A stretch of 64,000 bases of DNA, taken from positions 3,628,645 through 3,692,644 of the forward strand of contig CP022114.1 of the NCBI GenBank assembly GCA_002211745.1. The letters run 5' to 3'. This document shows positions 28,428-37,330 of this stretch, piece by piece (position 1 is the first letter of the stretch; every line of letters starts with the position of its first letter). The DNA comes from Kluyvera genomosp. 3. GTDB lineage: Bacteria > Pseudomonadota > Gammaproteobacteria > Enterobacterales > Enterobacteriaceae. The translations under genes and the position numbers were made by a program. Under the pieces are notes generated by a model, which was given only the letters and a program-made list of their open reading frames with translations, did not search any database and was not told the DNA's origin.

Positions 28428-30837
28428 TTAGCTTGAGAACTGGCGGAACAGCGCCCGCCCTTTCAGCAGGCGCAGGCCCAAACCGCCGCCGCACAGCGAC
28501 AGCAGGAACGCCCCGCACAACGGCAACGATACCCACAGACGCCAGTCCGGCGACCACGGGAAATCAAACACGTGAGTTTGCAGCATCGCCAGCGCGGTTT
28601 CGGCTCCGATGGCTGCCACCAGGCCGGAAATCGCCCCAGCAGGGCAAACTCGGCCCACAGCGTCATTCGCAGCAGCGACTTTCCTGCCCCGAGGGTGCGA
28701 TACACCACCAGCTCCTGATGACGCTGACGCATCCCCACCTGCACCTGCGCCAACAGCAGCAGCACGCCGCAGGCCGTCACCAGCACCACCATCACCTCCA
28801 GCGCGCGCTTACCTGGGCCAGCACCTGGCCGATCTGCTTTAATATCGCCCCAATATCCAGCAGGCTGACCGTCGGAACTCGCGGTTAAGCTGCGTCAACA
28901 GCGTGTTGCCGCGATCCCAGCGGAAGCTGGTCAGCCAACTCTGCGGCTGACCGTCCAGCGCGCCGTCGGGGAAGATAAAGAAGAAGTTTGGCCGCAGGCT
29001 TTCCCAGTCGACCTTGCGGATACTGCTCACTTTGGCGGTAAAGTCCTGCGTGTCGCCGGTGAAGGTGACGCTATCGCCCAGATCAATCTTCAAGCGCTGC
29101 GCCAGCCCCTCTTCAATTGAGACCTCCCCAGCCTTTGGCGGCCAGCTTCCCGCCACCAGCGGGTTATGCGCCGGTCGCTGGTTTTGCCAGGTCAGGTTCA
29201 GCTCGCGGTTGAGCGACTCATCCTTATTGCCTTCGGTACTCTGACCGTTAATCTGCGTCAGCCGTGCGCGGACAATCGGGTAGAACGCCGCCGGGATCAC
29301 CTGATGCTCGGCAAGGAACGTTTTCACCTCACTCACCTGCTCTGGCGCGATATTGATCAGGAAATAGTTTGGACTTTCCGGCGGCAACTGCTGTTGCCAA
29401 CGATCCAGCAGATCGCCGCGCAGCACCAGCAGCAGTGCCAGCAGCATAAACGACAGCGAGAAAGCCGCCAGCTGGCTCAGCGTCGACCACGGTTGACGCA
29501 GCAGGCGGTTCACCGCCAGACGCAGCGGCAGCGCGCGCAAGGTCAGGCGTTTCAGAACCTTCAGCAGCATCCAGCCCACCAGGCCGCACAGCGCCGCCAA
29601 CACCACCGCGCCGGCCAGCACCGACCACAGCAGCGGGCTGCCGCCCATCAGCCAGGCGAGCAGCAGGACAGTGACCCCGCTCACCAGCGGCAGGTAAATT
29701 TTCAGCGGCCAGACGTTGGCGACAATATCCTGGCGCAATACGCGCAGCGGTTGCGTCGCCAGCAGCAATCGGTACGGGCGCAGTCCCACCAGCAGGGAAA
29801 TCACCGTCATCGCCCCCACAGCCCACAGCCACGGCCAGGCGCTGGCGGCAGGCAGCGCCGCGGGCAGCACCGGCTTCAGCAAGGTCAGCAGGATAGATTC
29901 AAACAGCAGCCCCATCGCGCCGCCCGCCAGCGCGGAGAGCGCCAGCAACAGCAGCCACTGGCCGATAATCAGCTTACGCAGCTGCGCGCGCCCTGCCCCA
30001 GCGTTTTGAGGATGGCCACCAGATCGTAGCGGCTGCGGCAGTAGTGCCCCATCGCCACCGCCACGGCAGCCACCGCCAGTAGCAGCGTCAGCAATGCCGA
30101 CAACAGTAAAAATTGCTGGGAACGCTGCAACGATTTGCCCAACGCGCCGTCGTCCTGATCCGGCCCGATCCAGCGGTTTTCAGGTTTGAGCTGCGGTAGC
30201 AGCCAGCTTTCATAGCTCGCCAGCTGCGCCGCGTTGCCAGCGAACATATAGCGCCAGCTCACCCGGCTACCGGGCTGCACCGCGCCGGTTTTCGCCACGT
30301 CGGCCAGATTCATCATCAGGCGCGGAGCCATCTGGAACGGGTTAAAGCCGCTGTCCGGCTCCTGCACAATTTCCCCGGCGATACGCAACGTGGCATCGCC
30401 AACATCGATATTGTCGCCGGTCTTCAGGTTCAGCAGCGCCAGCAGACGCGGCGCCAGCAGTACCGTGCCGGCGGCGGCTTCAGGCTGGCCGGGGTGGTTT
30501 CCAGAACGCCATACAGCGGGTAGCTATCGTCCACCGCCTTCACATCCGCCAACTGCGGGGTATCACCCGCCCAGGTCATGGTGGAGAAATGAATCTGCTC
30601 GCCCACCGTCAGCCCCAGCGCACGGGCTTTTTCCAGCCATTCGCGCGGCACTTCACGCGAGCTGCGCAGCACCCGGTCGCCCGCCATATATTCGCGGCTT
30701 TGCTGATTAAGCCCTTTGTCCATTCGGTCGCTGATGCTGCCCAGCGCCAGCACGCAGGCCACCGCCAGGCTTAGTGCCAGCCAGACAATCAGCAGCGACG
30801 GCGAGCGCCATTCTCGCCAGAACCAGCGTAAAATCAT
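28428..30837 (-). CDS. ybbP: ABC transporter permease YbbP (FtsX/MacB-type)
   Basis: Inner-membrane permease of about 804 aa with a large periplasmic part and two groups of FtsX-like helices; partner of the ATPase YbbA. It begins MILRWFWREWRSPSLLIVWL. Five single-base losses (near 30478, 29997, 28877, 28812 and 28637) break the frame. The rejoined segments include GDNIDVGDATLRIAGEIVQE, PYRLLLATQPLRVLRQDIV and MRQRHQELVVYRTLG, and it ends GRALFRQFSS. Its ATG overlaps the ybbA stop. The YbbAP complex belongs to the MacB/LolCDE class that moves hydrophobic molecules from the membrane rather than across it. Confidence 0.9.
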
Positions 30838-31519
30838 GCTTCCTCCCGGAGCTGCCCGTCGACCAGACGCAGACGGCGGTCACAGCGGGCGGCCAGCTGA
30901 GCGTCATGGGTAACCAGAATCAGCGTGGTGCCGTGTTCGCGGTTGAGCGAAAACAGCAGGTCGGCAATTTTGTCGCCGGTATGGCGGTCGAGGTTACCGG
31001 TTGGCTCATCGGCGAACAGCAAATCCGGGCGGCCGTTGAACGCGCGGGCCAGCGCCACGCGCTGCTGCTCGCCGCCGGAAAGCTGGGCGGGAAGATGATG
31101 TAGACGTTTGCCAAGCCCGAGCTGTTCCAGCAGCGCTTTTGCCCCTGTCGGCTTTGCGCGTCGCTTTCACCGCGCAGCAGCGCCGGTAGCTCGACGTTTT
31201 CCAGCGCGTTGAGGGTCGGTATCAACATAAAAGATTGAAACACAAAGCCGATATGCTGAGCGCGCAGGCGTGCCCGAGCCTCTTCGTCCATGTTATCCAG
31301 CGGCTGGCCTAACAGCTTCACCGTGCCGCTGCTGCCATCGTCCAGCCCGGCAAGAATCGCCAGCAGCGTCGACTTGCCGGAACCCGACTCGCCAATTAAA
31401 GCAAGGGTTTGCGCCGGTTTGACAATCAGGTTAACTCCGGTAAGGATGGAAAGCTCATGCTCCCCCTGACCGACGGATTTCTTAAGATGATGCACTTCAA
31501 GTACGTTTTCCGCTGGCAT
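30834..31519 (-). CDS. ybbA: ABC transporter ATPase YbbA
   Basis: LolD/MacB-type ATPase: Walker A GESGSGKST, Q-loop FVFQSFMLIPTLNA, signature LSGGEQQR, Walker B LLFADEPTGNLD and switch His VTHDAQLA. One base is missing near 31143; repair gives 228 aa as in E. coli. The start, ATG 31519 (MPAENVLEVHHLKKS), overlaps the divergent tesA gene by 33 bases, so each gene's 5' signals lie within the other's coding sequence. Operon with ybbP (ATGA overlap). Confidence 0.94.
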
Positions 31520-32118
31520 TTGCCTTTCCTGTTTTTAATACTGTTTAGCCTTCGCGCCGCGGCGGCGGACACGCTGTTAGTTCTTGGCGATAGCCTGAGC
31601 GCGGGCTATCGCATGGCGGGCACTGCCGCCTGGCCTGCCCTGCTTAACGACAAGTGGCAGCCTGATATCACGGTCATCAACGGCAGCATCAGCGGCGACA
31701 CCGCCCAGCAGGGCTGGCGCGCCTGCCCGCATTGCTGAAACAGCACCAGCCGCGCTGGGTGCTGGTCGAGCTTGGCGGCAACGACGGCCTGCGCGGATTT
31801 CCACCGCAGCAGATTGAACAGACCCTGCGCACCGTTTTGCAGCAGGTCAAAGCCGCTAACGTCCAGCCGCTGTTAATGCAAATTCGTCTGCCCGCAAACT
31901 ACGGACGCCGCTATAATGAGGCGTTTAGCGCGGTTTATCCGAAACTCGCCAGCGAATTCACTATTCCACTGCTGCCCTTCTTTATGGAAGAGGTCTACCT
32001 TAAGCCGCAGTGGATGCAGGATGACGGCATTCATCCCAACCGTGACGCCCAGCCGTTTATTGCCGACTGGATGGCGACACGTCTGGCTCCATTAGTTAAT
32101 CACGACGCCGGAAAGTAA
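31487..32118 (+). CDS. tesA: Acyl-CoA thioesterase I / lysophospholipase L1 / protease I
   Basis: Periplasmic SGNH hydrolase. A signal peptide (MMHFKYVFRWHLPFLFLILF, cleaved after RAAA) is followed by block I LGDSLSAGY (nucleophile Ser), block II NGSISGDTAQQG, block III GGNDGLRG and the C-terminal DGIHPN with catalytic Asp and His. One G is missing near 31712; repair gives 210 aa. The start may be ATG 31487 or the adjacent ATG 31490. Conserved head-to-head with ybbA, consistent with a functional link to the YbbAP transporter. Confidence 0.94.
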
Positions 32119-32140
32119 AGCGGTGTCTTCAGGTAAAGTT

Positions 32141-32962
32141 ATGCAAAAATCGGTCTTAATTACAGGATGTTCCAGCGGCATTGGCCTGGAAAGCGCGCTT
32201 GAGCTGAAGCGTCAGGGGTTTCGCGTGCTCGCCGCCTGCCGTAAACCTGAGGATGTGAAGCGGATGAACGGCATGGGCTTCACCGGCGTGCTGCTCGACC
32301 TCGACAGCCCGGAAAGCATCGATGCCGCCGCCGAAGAGGTCATCGCACTCACCCATAATCGCCTGTTCGGCCTGTTTAACAACGCGGGCTATGGCGTCTA
32401 CGGCCCGTTGACCAGCATCAGCCGCGAGCAGATGGAGCAGCAATTTTCCGCCAACTTCTTTGGCGCTCATCAGCTTACCATGCGTCTGCTGCCCGCCATG
32501 GTGCCTCACGGCGAGGGGCGCATCGTGATGACCTCCTCGGTGATGGGGCTGATTTCCACGCCGGGCCGCGGTGCCTACGCGGCCAGCAAATATGCGCTGG
32601 AGGCGTGGTCCGACGCGCTGCGCATGGAGCTGCGTCATTCCGGCATTAAGGTCAGCCTGATCGAACCCGGCCCGATTCGCACCCGCTTTACCGACAACGT
32701 GAACCAGACCAGCGACCAGACGGTGGAAAACCCGGGTATTGCGGCTCGTTTTACGCTCGGCCCGGACGCGGTGGTAGAAAAGGTGCGTCACGCCTTTATC
32801 AGCGATAAGCCGAAATTACGCTACCCGGTCACCCTGGTCACCCATGCCGTATGCTGGCTAAAACGCCTGCTGCCGGGGCGCGCCATGGACAAAATTCTGC
32901 AGGGTAACGTTGAAGCGTGCGCTTTTGCCCCATCTCGAATACAAACCGACTACAGAGAATGA
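32141..32962 (+). CDS. ybbO: Short-chain dehydrogenase/reductase YbbO
   Basis: NADP-dependent aldehyde reductase of the SDR family. An intact frame; about 273 aa from ATG 32141 (MQKSVLITGCSSGIGLESAL), while an upstream GTG at 32123 is also in frame. Cofactor motif TGCSSGIG, FNNAGYG, active Ser in MTSSVMGLIS and the YAASKYALE catalytic Tyr-Lys pair are all present; IEPGPIRTRF follows. It lies 22 bases after tesA and three before cnoX, so it is probably co-transcribed with both. Confidence 0.93.
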   Translation: MQKSVLITGCSSGIGLESALELKRQGFRVLAACRKPEDVKRMNGMGFTGVLLDLDSPESIDAAAEEVIALTHNRLFGLFNNAGYGVYGPLTSISREQMEQQFSANFFGAHQLTMRLLPAMVPHGEGRIVMTSSVMGLISTPGRGAYAASKYALEAWSDALRMELRHSGIKVSLIEPGPIRTRFTDNVNQTSDQTVENPGIAARFTLGPDAVVEKVRHAFISDKPKLRYPVTLVTHAVCWLKRLLPGRAMDKILQGNVEACAFAPSRIQTDYRE

Positions 32963-32965
32963 CTC

Positions 32966-33819
32966 ATGTCCGTACAGAATATTGTAAACATTACTGAAGC
33001 TAACCTGCACCAGACGCTGGAACAATCCGTTGCCACGCCGGTGCTGTTCTACTTCTGGTCCGAGCGCAGCCAGCACTGCCTGGAGCTGACGCCGGTGCTG
33101 GAAAATCTGGCGGCGCAGTATAACGGTCAGTTTATTCTGGCGAAGGTCGACTGCGACGCCGAGCAGATGGTCGCCTCACAGTTTGGCCTGCGCGCCATCC
33201 CGACCGTCTACCTGTTCCAGAACGGCCAGCCGGTTGACGGCTTCCAGGGCCCGCAGCCGGAAGAGGCCATTCGCGCGCTGCTCGATAAAGTGCTGCCGCG
33301 TGAAGAAGAGCTGAAGGCGCAAGAAGCGCTGTCGCTGATTCAGGAAGGTAAGCACGCCGAAGCGCTGCCGCTGCTGAAAGACGCCTGGCAGCTTTCCGGC
33401 CAGGACAGCCAGATCGGCATGCTGCTGGCGGAAACGCAGATTGCGCTCAATCGCTCTGAAGACGCGGAAGCGGTGCTGAAAACCATTCCGATGCAGGATC
33501 AGGATACCCGCTATCAGGGCTGGTCGCGCAGATTGAGCTGTTGAAGCAGGCGGCGGATACGCCGGAGATTCAGCAACTGCAACAACAAGTAGAGCAAAAC
33601 CCGGACGACGCGGCGCTGGCCTCGAAGCTGGCGCTGCAGCTGCATCAGGTTGGGCGTAACGAAGAGGCGCTGGAACTGCTGTTCAGCCATCTGCGTAAAG
33701 ATTTAGGCGCGGCCGATGGTCAGGCGCGCAAAATGTTGCAGGAAATTCTGGCTGCGCTGGGCACCGGCGACGCGCTGGCGTCGAAGTACCGCCGCCAGTT
33801 GTATTCGCTGCTGTACTAA
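32966..33819 (+). CDS. cnoX: Chaperedoxin CnoX (YbbN)
   Basis: A thioredoxin-like domain (residues 1-110) followed by TPR repeats. The thioredoxin site is SQHC instead of CxxC ([14 protein letters not shown]), as in E. coli CnoX, which acts as an oxidation-responsive holdase that passes clients to GroEL and DnaK. The C-terminal half ([19 protein letters not shown] and similar) forms helical repeats. One base is missing near 33523; repair gives 284 aa as in E. coli. Confidence 0.93.
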
Positions 33820-33835
33820 CAGCGAGCGTTATCTT

Positions 33836-33875
33836 GTCGGCCTGATGGCGCTACGCCAGGCAGGCCGACGTTTCA
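33836..33875. repeat. REP-type palindromic element
   Basis: GTCGGCCTG...CAGGCCGAC with the internal core GATGGCGCTACGCC matches enterobacterial REP units. It lies between the convergent cnoX and fetB genes. Related copies are at 47720-47815, 50240-50335 and 58066-58145. Confidence 0.7.
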
Positions 33876-33882
33876 CTATGCG

Positions 33883-34664
33883 CTACGCGCGCTTCTTCAA
33901 CTGCGTCACCACCAGCTGATGACGGGCGTTGTAAAACTTCCGATAGGTCAGATAGCAGGCAATAATGGTCGACAGGCTGGCGGTCGAAAGCAGCATAAAA
34001 GTGACCATAATCTGATACTTAATCGCCTTCACCGGGTCGATACCAGCAAAAATCAGCCCCGACATCATCCCCGGTAAGCTCACCAGCCCACGGTTTTCGC
34101 CGAATCCACGGTCGGAATTAACGACGCACGAATGCTCTCGCGAATCAGCCGCGCGGAGGCCATTTTCGGCGTCGCCCCCAGGCTCAGTTTTTCCTGAATT
34201 TGCTGCTGCTCGGCGCTAAAGCGCTGGCCGAGGTTGTTGTAGCACAGCCCCACCGCAATCATGGCGTTACCGGCGATCATCCCGGAGATCGGGATCACCT
34301 GCATTGGCACGAAGGCAATCGAGCCGGAAAAAACCAGCACCGCCAGCGTCAGCCCGGCCCGGTGGTAATGGCGATAAACGAGGAGACAAAGGCTTTATCG
34401 ATATACTTACTGCGCTTTTGCGCGTTATAGGCGGCGTTAAAGCAGATAAACAGCACCATCAGCAGCGTCAACACCGCATGGTTAACGTTGAAAATATACT
34501 TCAGCACGTAGCCGACAATGATCAGCTGCACCACCGCCGGCAGATACTCCAGATGATGTCTTTTTCCAGCGCCAGCTTTTCCGGTAGCTCACCAGAATCG
34601 CCACCAGCACCAGCACCATCGACAGTGCCAGTGATTGGTTCGTAATAATATGTTCGTTATTCAT
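33883..34664 (-). CDS. fetB: Iron export permease FetB
   Basis: UPF0014 membrane protein with about seven helices that works with the ATPase FetA to reduce iron toxicity under oxidative stress. Four G losses (near 34588, 34550, 34360 and 34087) break the frame. Repair gives 259 aa, the E. coli length, through RSKYIDKAFVSSFIAITTG, QVIPISGMIAGNAMIAVGL and SLPGMMSGLIFAGIDPVKA, ending VVTQLKKRA. ATG 34664 lies eight bases inside fetA, so the two are coupled. Confidence 0.92.
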
Positions 34665-35327
34665 GACGTGACTCCCTGACGCTCTCCTGATGGGATGGCA
34701 GTGTAATCACTTCATCCGCATGGCTAATTTCATCTTTATCATGGGTGACCCACAGCACGGCGACGTTTTGCTCGCGGACATACTGATGAATAATCTCATT
34801 CACGTTCTTTTTATTTTGCTCATCCAGCGCGCTGGTAATTTCATCGAGCAATAAAACCTTGGGCAAAAATTGTAGATTGCGAATCAACGAAACCCGCTGT
34901 TTTTCCCCACCTGACAGATCATTAATCGATTTTGACAGCGTATCTTCCGCCAGATCAAAGCGCAACAACTGGCCCAGAAAACGATCGGGATCCGGCTGCT
35001 GATTACGGATTTGCCAGGGGAAAATCAAGTTGTCGTAAACCGTATCGCCAAACAGCGCGGGCGTCTGCGCGCAGTAAGAAACCTGCTGGCGATAGGCTTC
35101 CGGCGACAGGGTATTGATATCCTGCCCGGCAAACAGAATGTGTCCGCCGCTCGGTGAAAGGAGCGAAGCGATGATTTTTAATAAAGTGCTTTTACCGCAG
35201 CCTGACGGGCCGGTGATGAGCTTAAATTCACCGGGGCCACGCTAAGATTGATATTCTCAAGGACCGTTTTCTCGCCAATATGAAAGCTTACCTGCGTAAG
35301 CTGTAGAATCGCGCTATTTTCCTTCAT
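34657..35327 (-). CDS. fetA: Iron export ATPase FetA
   Basis: Cytosolic ABC ATPase. Walker A GPSGCGKST, signature LSGGEKQR, Walker B KVLLLDEITSALD and switch His VTHDKDE. One base is missing near 35237 (GGCCCCGG region); repair gives 223 aa starting MKENSAILQLTQVSFHIGE. ATG 35327 is divergent from qmcA with a 125-bp shared promoter region (35328-35452). Pairs with FetB. Confidence 0.92.
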
Positions 35328-35452
35328 TGCCTTTCTTTGCCCTGTTTTTTCTTTTATCTCTTGTAGTGTAACGCCAATTAATTTCAGGGGCGAATTTCAC
35401 CGCCAGAGCCGATATACTTATTGCAGTTACGGACAGTAAAACAGGAGGTTTT

Positions 35453-36366
35453 ATGCTGGTGTTTATTCCTATTCTTATCTTCGTCGCACTGGTAGTCGTC
35501 GCCGCGGGGTCAAAATCGTCCCGCAGGGTTATCAGTGGACGGTTGAACGTTTTGGCCGCTACACCAAAACCCTGCATCCAGGCTTAAGTCTTGTCGTGCC
35601 GTTTATGGATCGTATTGGCCGCAAAATCAACATGATGGAGCAGGTCCTCGATATTCCATCGCAGGAAGTTATCTCTAAAGACAACGCCAACGTCGCCATC
35701 GACGCCGTGTGCTTTATTCAGGTGATCGACGCGCCAAAAGCGGCGTACGAGGTCAGCAACCTGGAACTGGCGATCATCAACCTGACGATGACCAACATTC
35801 GTACCGTGCTCGGTTCCATGGAGCTCGACGAAATGCTCTCCCAGCGCGATAACATCAATACCCGCCTGCTGCATATTGTCGACGAAGCCACCAATCCGTG
35901 GGGATTAAAATCACCCGTATTGAGATTCGCGACGTGCGCCACCGGCAGAGCTTATCGACGCGATGAACGCGCAGATGAAGGCCGAGCGTACCAAGCGTGC
36001 CTATATCCTGGAAGCTGAAGGGATCCGCCAGGCGCAGATCGTCAAAGCCGAAGGTGAAAAACAGGCGCAGATTCTCACCGCCGAGGGCGAGCGTCAGTCC
36101 GCGTTCCTGCAGGCAGAAGCCGCGAGCGTTCCGCAGAAGCGGAAGCGCGCGCCACCAAAATGGTCTCCGAAGCGATTGCCGCCGGGGATATTCAGGCGAT
36201 TAACTACTTTGTGGCGCAAAAATACACCGATGCCCTCCAGCAGATTGGCTCGGCGAATAATAGCAAAGTGGTGATGATGCCGCTGGATGCCAGCAGCCTG
36301 ATGGGGTCTATCGCCGGGGTTGCCGAGCTGATTAAAGACAGCAGCCGCGACCGGAAATCATCATGA
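35453..36366 (+). CDS. qmcA: SPFH/band-7 membrane protein QmcA
   Basis: Stomatin-like protein with an N-terminal membrane anchor ([19 protein letters not shown]) and a band-7 domain ([28 protein letters not shown]). A helical, Ala/Glu-rich C terminus ([17 protein letters not shown]) follows. In E. coli it is linked to FtsH/HflKC-type membrane quality control. Four bases are missing (near 35508, 35903, 35941 and 36122); repair gives exactly 305 aa, the E. coli length. AGGAGG precedes ATG 35453. The stop overlaps ybbJ (ATGA). Confidence 0.93.
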
Positions 36367-36822
36367 TCGCGCTGGTGCTGGCGCACCCACATATCTTCTG
36401 GCTGAGCCTCGGTGGCCTGCTGCTGGCGGCAGAAATGCTCGGCGGTAGCGGCTATTTGCTGTGGAGCGGCGTGGCCGCGGCGGCTACCGGGCTGATAACC
36501 TGGGTGCTGCCGCTCGAGTGGGCATGGCAGGGACGCTGTTTGCGGTGCTGACGCTGCTGGCGGCCTGGCTGTGGTGGAAGTGGCTCACCCGTAGGGCGAC
36601 AGACAACGCCCGGCGGAAAGTCAGCTTAACCAGCGCGGTCAGCAACTGCTGGGGCAGCGGTTTACCTTAGACAACGCGCTGGTCAACGGACGCGGCCATA
36701 TGCGCGTCGGCGACAGTTCGTGGCCGGTCCGCGCCGACGAGGATCTGCCCGCGGGCAGCAACGTTGAGGTGATTGCGGTGGAAGGGATCGTTCTGCGTAT
36801 CAGGCTCTCCCCTCCTCGTTAG
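36363..36822 (+). CDS. ybbJ: NfeD-family membrane protein YbbJ
   Basis: A short NfeD protein: two or three N-terminal membrane helices ([19 protein letters not shown], and two more to about residue 75) and a small beta-barrel C terminus ([17 protein letters not shown]). NfeD proteins pair with SPFH proteins, here QmcA, whose stop overlaps its ATG. Two bases are missing (near 36532 and 36620); repair gives 153 aa. The stop is three bases from the convergent cueR stop. Confidence 0.9.
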
Positions 36823-36825
36823 TCA

Positions 36826-37236
36826 TCAAGCCTGGGCTTTACGATGGCAGCAGCCGGAAAGATTATCAATAATCGGGCAGTCGGCGCTGTCATCTCCCGG
36901 GCAGGATGCCGCCAGCGACAGCAGTTGCTCGCGCATCGCCTGCAGATCGCTGATGTGGCGCTCAATATCCGCCACTTTCTGTAGCGTATAGGCTTTGACG
37001 TCGGCGCTGTGGCGTTTCGGGTCGTTAAACAGATTCACCAGCTCGCCGCACTCTTCCAGATTAAACCCAACCTGCCGCGCCTGGCGCAGCAGCGTAAACT
37101 CATCCAGATGCTTTTGCGTGTAGCTGCGGTAGCCGTTCTCGCTGCGCAGCGGCGGCGTCACCAGCCCCTTCTCTTCATAAAAGCGAATGGCTTTGCTGGT
37201 CAAACCGGTTTTTTTGGCAACATCACTGATATTCAC
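36826..37236 (-). CDS. cueR: Copper-responsive MerR-family regulator CueR
   Basis: An intact 136 aa. An N-terminal MerR winged helix ([20 protein letters not shown]) and dimerisation helix are followed by the Cu(I)-binding loop CPGDDSADC near residues 112-120, and a CC near the C terminus ([11 protein letters not shown]). It senses cytosolic Cu(I) at extremely low free levels and activates copA, and cueO elsewhere, by untwisting a long-spacer promoter. Divergent from copA. Confidence 0.96.
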   Translation of the reverse strand: MNISDVAKKTGLTSKAIRFYEEKGLVTPPLRSENGYRSYTQKHLDEFTLLRQARQVGFNLEECGELVNLFNDPKRHSADVKAYTLQKVADIERHISDLQAMREQLLSLAASCPGDDSADCPIIDNLSGCCHRKAQA

Positions 37237-37244
37237 GTTTCCCC

Positions 37245-37275
37245 TTGACCTTCCCCTTGCTGGAAGGTTTAACCT
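37245..37275 (+). promoter_or_regulatory. CueR-controlled copA promoter
   Basis: TTGACC (37245-37250) and TAACCT (37270-37275) are separated by 19 bp, the long spacer of MerR-type promoters. The spacer holds the dyad ACCTTCC...GGAAGGT (37248-37268), the CueR box as in E. coli. Confidence 0.9.
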
Positions 37276-37330
37276 TTCTCACTGTAGACCAAAAGATGAA
37301 TTTGGTCACCCATCAATTGAGGAGAGGAAT

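Noticed and set aside
29166-30029. 287-codon plus-strand frame over ybbP, extremely Gln/Arg-rich
   Set aside because: Antisense of Leu/Ala-rich membrane helices yields such composition; no start signals.
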